Source: Holophagaceae bacterium (GTDB lineage Bacteria > Acidobacteriota > Holophagae > Holophagales > Holophagaceae). Taken from it: a DNA stretch of 7,484 nt. A program made the position numbers and the translations under genes. Shown here piece after piece: positions 6,355-7,484 of the stretch (the stretch's first letter is position 1; every line of letters starts with the position of its first letter). The stretch covers positions 1 to 7,484 of the forward strand of contig JANXYT010000051.1 in assembly GCA_025355915.1 (NCBI GenBank), read 5' to 3'. Under the pieces are notes generated by a model. That model was not told the origin of the DNA, did not search any database, and saw only the letters and a program-made list of their open reading frames with translations.

Positions 6355-6724
6355 ACTGGGCTTCCCCGTTCCCGAAGGACCAATCCGCCAGATCGTTCTC
6401 CACCAGACAGATCATCACGTCCTCTGGGCGGAGGCCGGGATCCTTCGCCAGGTTCTCCACGATTCGGCGGTAGAGGGCCTGCTTCATCTCCACGGTGCGT
6501 CCCTTGCGGAAGGTGATCTGGATGGCCACCCATTCAGGCGACCGCTCGATGCCCAGGTAGTGCGCATCGAAGATGAGCCCGGATGCGTGTTCCGTGAGGA
6601 TGTGGAAGCGGTCGGCGGCGGGTACGTTTACGCTGGTGGCCATGGCCTCCTGGACGCCATCCGAGAGGGCCTGGCGGTAGGCCTCGTTCACTCCGGTGCG
6701 GTGGGAGATGCGGACGAGGGGCAC
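6344..6724 (-). CDS. Tautomerase-superfamily protein (GTG start, catalytic Pro next to Met)
   Basis: A protein of 126 residues beginning MPLVRIS when read from a GTG at 6724. Removal of Met would expose the N-terminal Pro that serves as general base in 4-oxalocrotonate tautomerase-like enzymes. The body matches what I know of the Tautomerase_2 family: DRFHILTEH (38-46), YLGIERS (56-62), IQITFRKGRTVEMKQALYRR (68-87), and the ending DWSFGNGEAQYV (114-125). The start is supported by AAGGAG 6 nt upstream. Reading further upstream in frame gives a low-complexity extension into the DinB gene and would bury the Pro, so those starts are rejected. It probably catalyses a keto-enol type isomerisation or a related reaction on an unknown small molecule, in the cytoplasm, likely as an oligomer. 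It follows the DinB gene by 73 bp and overlaps NAT by 11 bp. Confidence 0.9.
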   Translation of the reverse strand: MPLVRISHRTGVNEAYRQALSDGVQEAMATSVNVPAADRFHILTEHASGLIFDAHYLGIERSPEWVAIQITFRKGRTVEMKQALYRRIVENLAKDPGLRPEDVMICLVENDLADWSFGNGEAQYVR

Positions 6725-6730
6725 GGGGGA

Positions 6731-6736
6731 CTCCTT
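6731..6736 (-). promoter_or_regulatory. Ribosome binding site that fixes the GTG start at 6724
   Basis: AAGGAG on the minus strand sits 6 nt before the GTG. Together with the conserved PLVRI N-terminus it decides the start against upstream ATG codons. Confidence 0.85.
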
Positions 6737-6752
6737 GGTGGGGAAGCCGCCC

Positions 6753-6758
6753 ATTCTA
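6753..6758 (-). promoter_or_regulatory. Possible -10 box for the tautomerase-NAT pair
   Basis: TAGAAT on the minus strand matches five of six bases of a sigma70 -10 element and lies in the 73-bp gap after the DinB gene. No good -35 is found 16-18 bp upstream, so the two genes may instead be transcribed by read-through from the DinB gene. Confidence 0.2.
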
Positions 6759-6797
6759 GCCCTGGCGGCCTCAGGCTCAGAGAAAAGCCCTACAGGG

Positions 6798-7283
6798 TCA
6801 GCGGTTCCGCCAGGCGGCCAGGTTCCGTTGGATCTGCGCGGCGTGGATCTCCAGGTGTTCCCCGTAGCTGCGAAGCCAGTCGTCGGTGCCATAGGGCCCG
6901 CTGTGAGTGTGGCGGCCCATCCGGCCCCAGCTCTCATCCGATAGGTGGGCGAGCATGGCTGAGGTATGAGTCCTCACCGAGGCCACCAGCCCCAAGGCCA
7001 ACTCAGGATCCGAAGCGAGGTAGTCGAAGCGCCGCGCCCATTCGTTCTCGTCGTAGCCCACGATGAGGGGCTCGGCCTCCGCCAGCAGGAGCCGGATGCG
7101 GATGGCCGCATAGGTTTCGGAATCCGCGCAGTGGACCACCACCTCGTGGGCGCTCCAGGTGCCCTTCCCGGGCCTCCAGGTGCGGGCTTCGGTCGGAACC
7201 GACTGCCAAGCTGTGCGAAGGAGTACAGGCCCTTCGGCATAGCGACGGAGGAAGGATTTCCGGGTGGCGGCATCGAAGGGCAT
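6798..7283 (-). CDS. DinB-superfamily (DinB_2/YfiT-like) four-helix protein
   Basis: A protein of 161 residues, predicted to be mostly helical. The family's metal-site pattern is present: GTWSAHEVVVHCADSE (41-56) supplies His51, and YGEHLEIHAAQIQ (140-152) supplies His143 and His147. In DinB/YfiT proteins these three histidines bind a divalent metal, and characterised members transfer or hydrolyse thiol-linked groups (bacillithiol, mycothiol or glutathione dependent); many have no known substrate. The cofactor used here cannot be read from the sequence. The ATG at 7283 has GAGGTG 4 nt upstream and the stop is TGA. It is first in a same-strand series with the tautomerase and NAT genes, consistent with a small-molecule detoxification theme. 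Expression may be controlled from the spacer at 7284-7379, which it shares with the divergent gene. Confidence 0.85.
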   Translation of the reverse strand: MPFDAATRKSFLRRYAEGPVLLRTAWQSVPTEARTWRPGKGTWSAHEVVVHCADSETYAAIRIRLLLAEAEPLIVGYDENEWARRFDYLASDPELALGLVASVRTHTSAMLAHLSDESWGRMGRHTHSGPYGTDDWLRSYGEHLEIHAAQIQRNLAAWRNR

Positions 7284-7313
7284 GGGTCACCTCGCCACCA
7301 GCATGGTCTTCCG

Positions 7314-7363
7314 CCCCCAAAAATGAAGCCTCAATTTGCGAGGCAATTGTGCTTTCATGGGGG
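7314..7363. promoter_or_regulatory. Nested 50-bp inverted repeat in the divergent spacer
   Basis: Three collinear paired segments close on one 3-nt loop. Outer: CCCCC (7314-7318) with GGGGG (7359-7363). Middle: ATGAAGC (7323-7329) with GCTTTCAT (7351-7358), one bulged base. Inner: CAATT(T)GC (7332-7339) with GCAATTG (7343-7349), one bulged T. The loop is GAG (7340-7342). The only larger unpaired part is AAAA (7319-7322). It lies between the divergent DinB and ggt-like starts (7283 and 7380), so it could be an operator cluster, a leader hairpin in either transcript, or a small repeat element. A simple terminator is unlikely because both genes point away from it. Confidence 0.65.
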
Positions 7364-7379
7364 CCTCCCCGGAGGTTTC

Positions 7380-7484
7380 ATGCACATCCCGACGGCCTGC
7401 CTCGCCCTGTCCCTTGCGGTCCTGCCCCTGCTGGCCGGCGACCGGGTCACGGGCCGGGCCTTCGCCACGCGCTCCGAGGTGGCG
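7380..7484 (+). CDS. ggt: Probable gamma-glutamyltransferase, N-terminus only (cut by window edge)
   Basis: Thirty-five codons are visible. The ATG at 7380 has GGAGG 4 nt upstream. Residues 5-19 are hydrophobic (TACLALSLAVLPLLA), a short signal-peptide core, although the n-region lacks Lys/Arg. GRAFATRSEVA (25-35) matches what I remember as the start of mature bacterial gamma-glutamyltransferases, where it precedes a GMAATSQPLAT-like segment. Such enzymes are periplasmic, self-cleaving and hydrolyse or transfer the gamma-glutamyl group of glutathione-type substrates. The call rests on a short segment; another Ntn-hydrolase or an unrelated exported protein is possible. The SD can pair with upstream CCTC (7364-7367), a small hairpin that might limit translation. 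Confidence 0.55.
   Translation, partial: MHIPTACLALSLAVLPLLAGDRVTGRAFATRSEVA

Noticed and set aside
6783..6797. Possible terminator after the DinB gene (CCC-TGTA-GGG then CTTTT on the minus strand)
   Set aside because: The stem is only 3-4 bp and the T-run is four bases, too weak to call.

Overview
The window comes from a GC-rich bacterial chromosome with short intergenic gaps and AGGAG-type ribosome binding sites. It holds eight recognisable genes, seven complete and one cut by the right edge, plus a tandem repeat cut by the left edge. The gene content and protein style would fit an environmental Acidobacteriota (Holophaga/Geothrix-like) or a related group. That is an impression from memory, because no marker gene is present to fix the taxonomy. 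There are no rRNA or tRNA genes, CRISPR arrays, transposases or phage genes.

Layout: (1) 1-220 is a 79-bp tandem repeat, two full copies and one partial. Each copy carries a strong GC hairpin, and the last hairpin ends 7 bp past the acs stop codon. (2) 228-3522 (minus) reads, in transcription order, as a YbaK-type aminoacyl-tRNA deacylase, a small membrane protein with a GNAT-like C-terminal part, and acetyl-CoA synthetase. A 13-bp perfect palindrome lies in the leader of acs. (3) 3555-4226 (plus) is a classical short-chain dehydrogenase, divergent from the deacylase across only 32 bp. (4) 4230-5420 (minus) is a double-Cache membrane sensor that ends in a CxxC...HGICPxC motif and has no recognisable output enzyme. 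Its stop codon lies 3 bp from that of the dehydrogenase. (5) 5572-7283 (minus) is a DinB-fold protein, a tautomerase-superfamily protein with a GTG start that places Pro next to the initiator Met, and an arylamine N-acetyltransferase. The last two overlap by 11 bp. (6) 7284-7379 is a divergent spacer holding a nested, nearly continuous 50-bp inverted repeat. (7) 7380 to the end (plus) is the start of an exported protein, probably gamma-glutamyltransferase.

Functionally this is mostly housekeeping and accessory metabolism: acetate activation, translation quality control, small-molecule detoxification (DinB, tautomerase, NAT) and environmental sensing. I do not see a clear new multi-gene system. 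The parts most worth following up are the output-less Cache sensor, the nested inverted repeat at 7314-7363, the hairpin repeat array downstream of acs, and the membrane GNAT-like gene next to acs.
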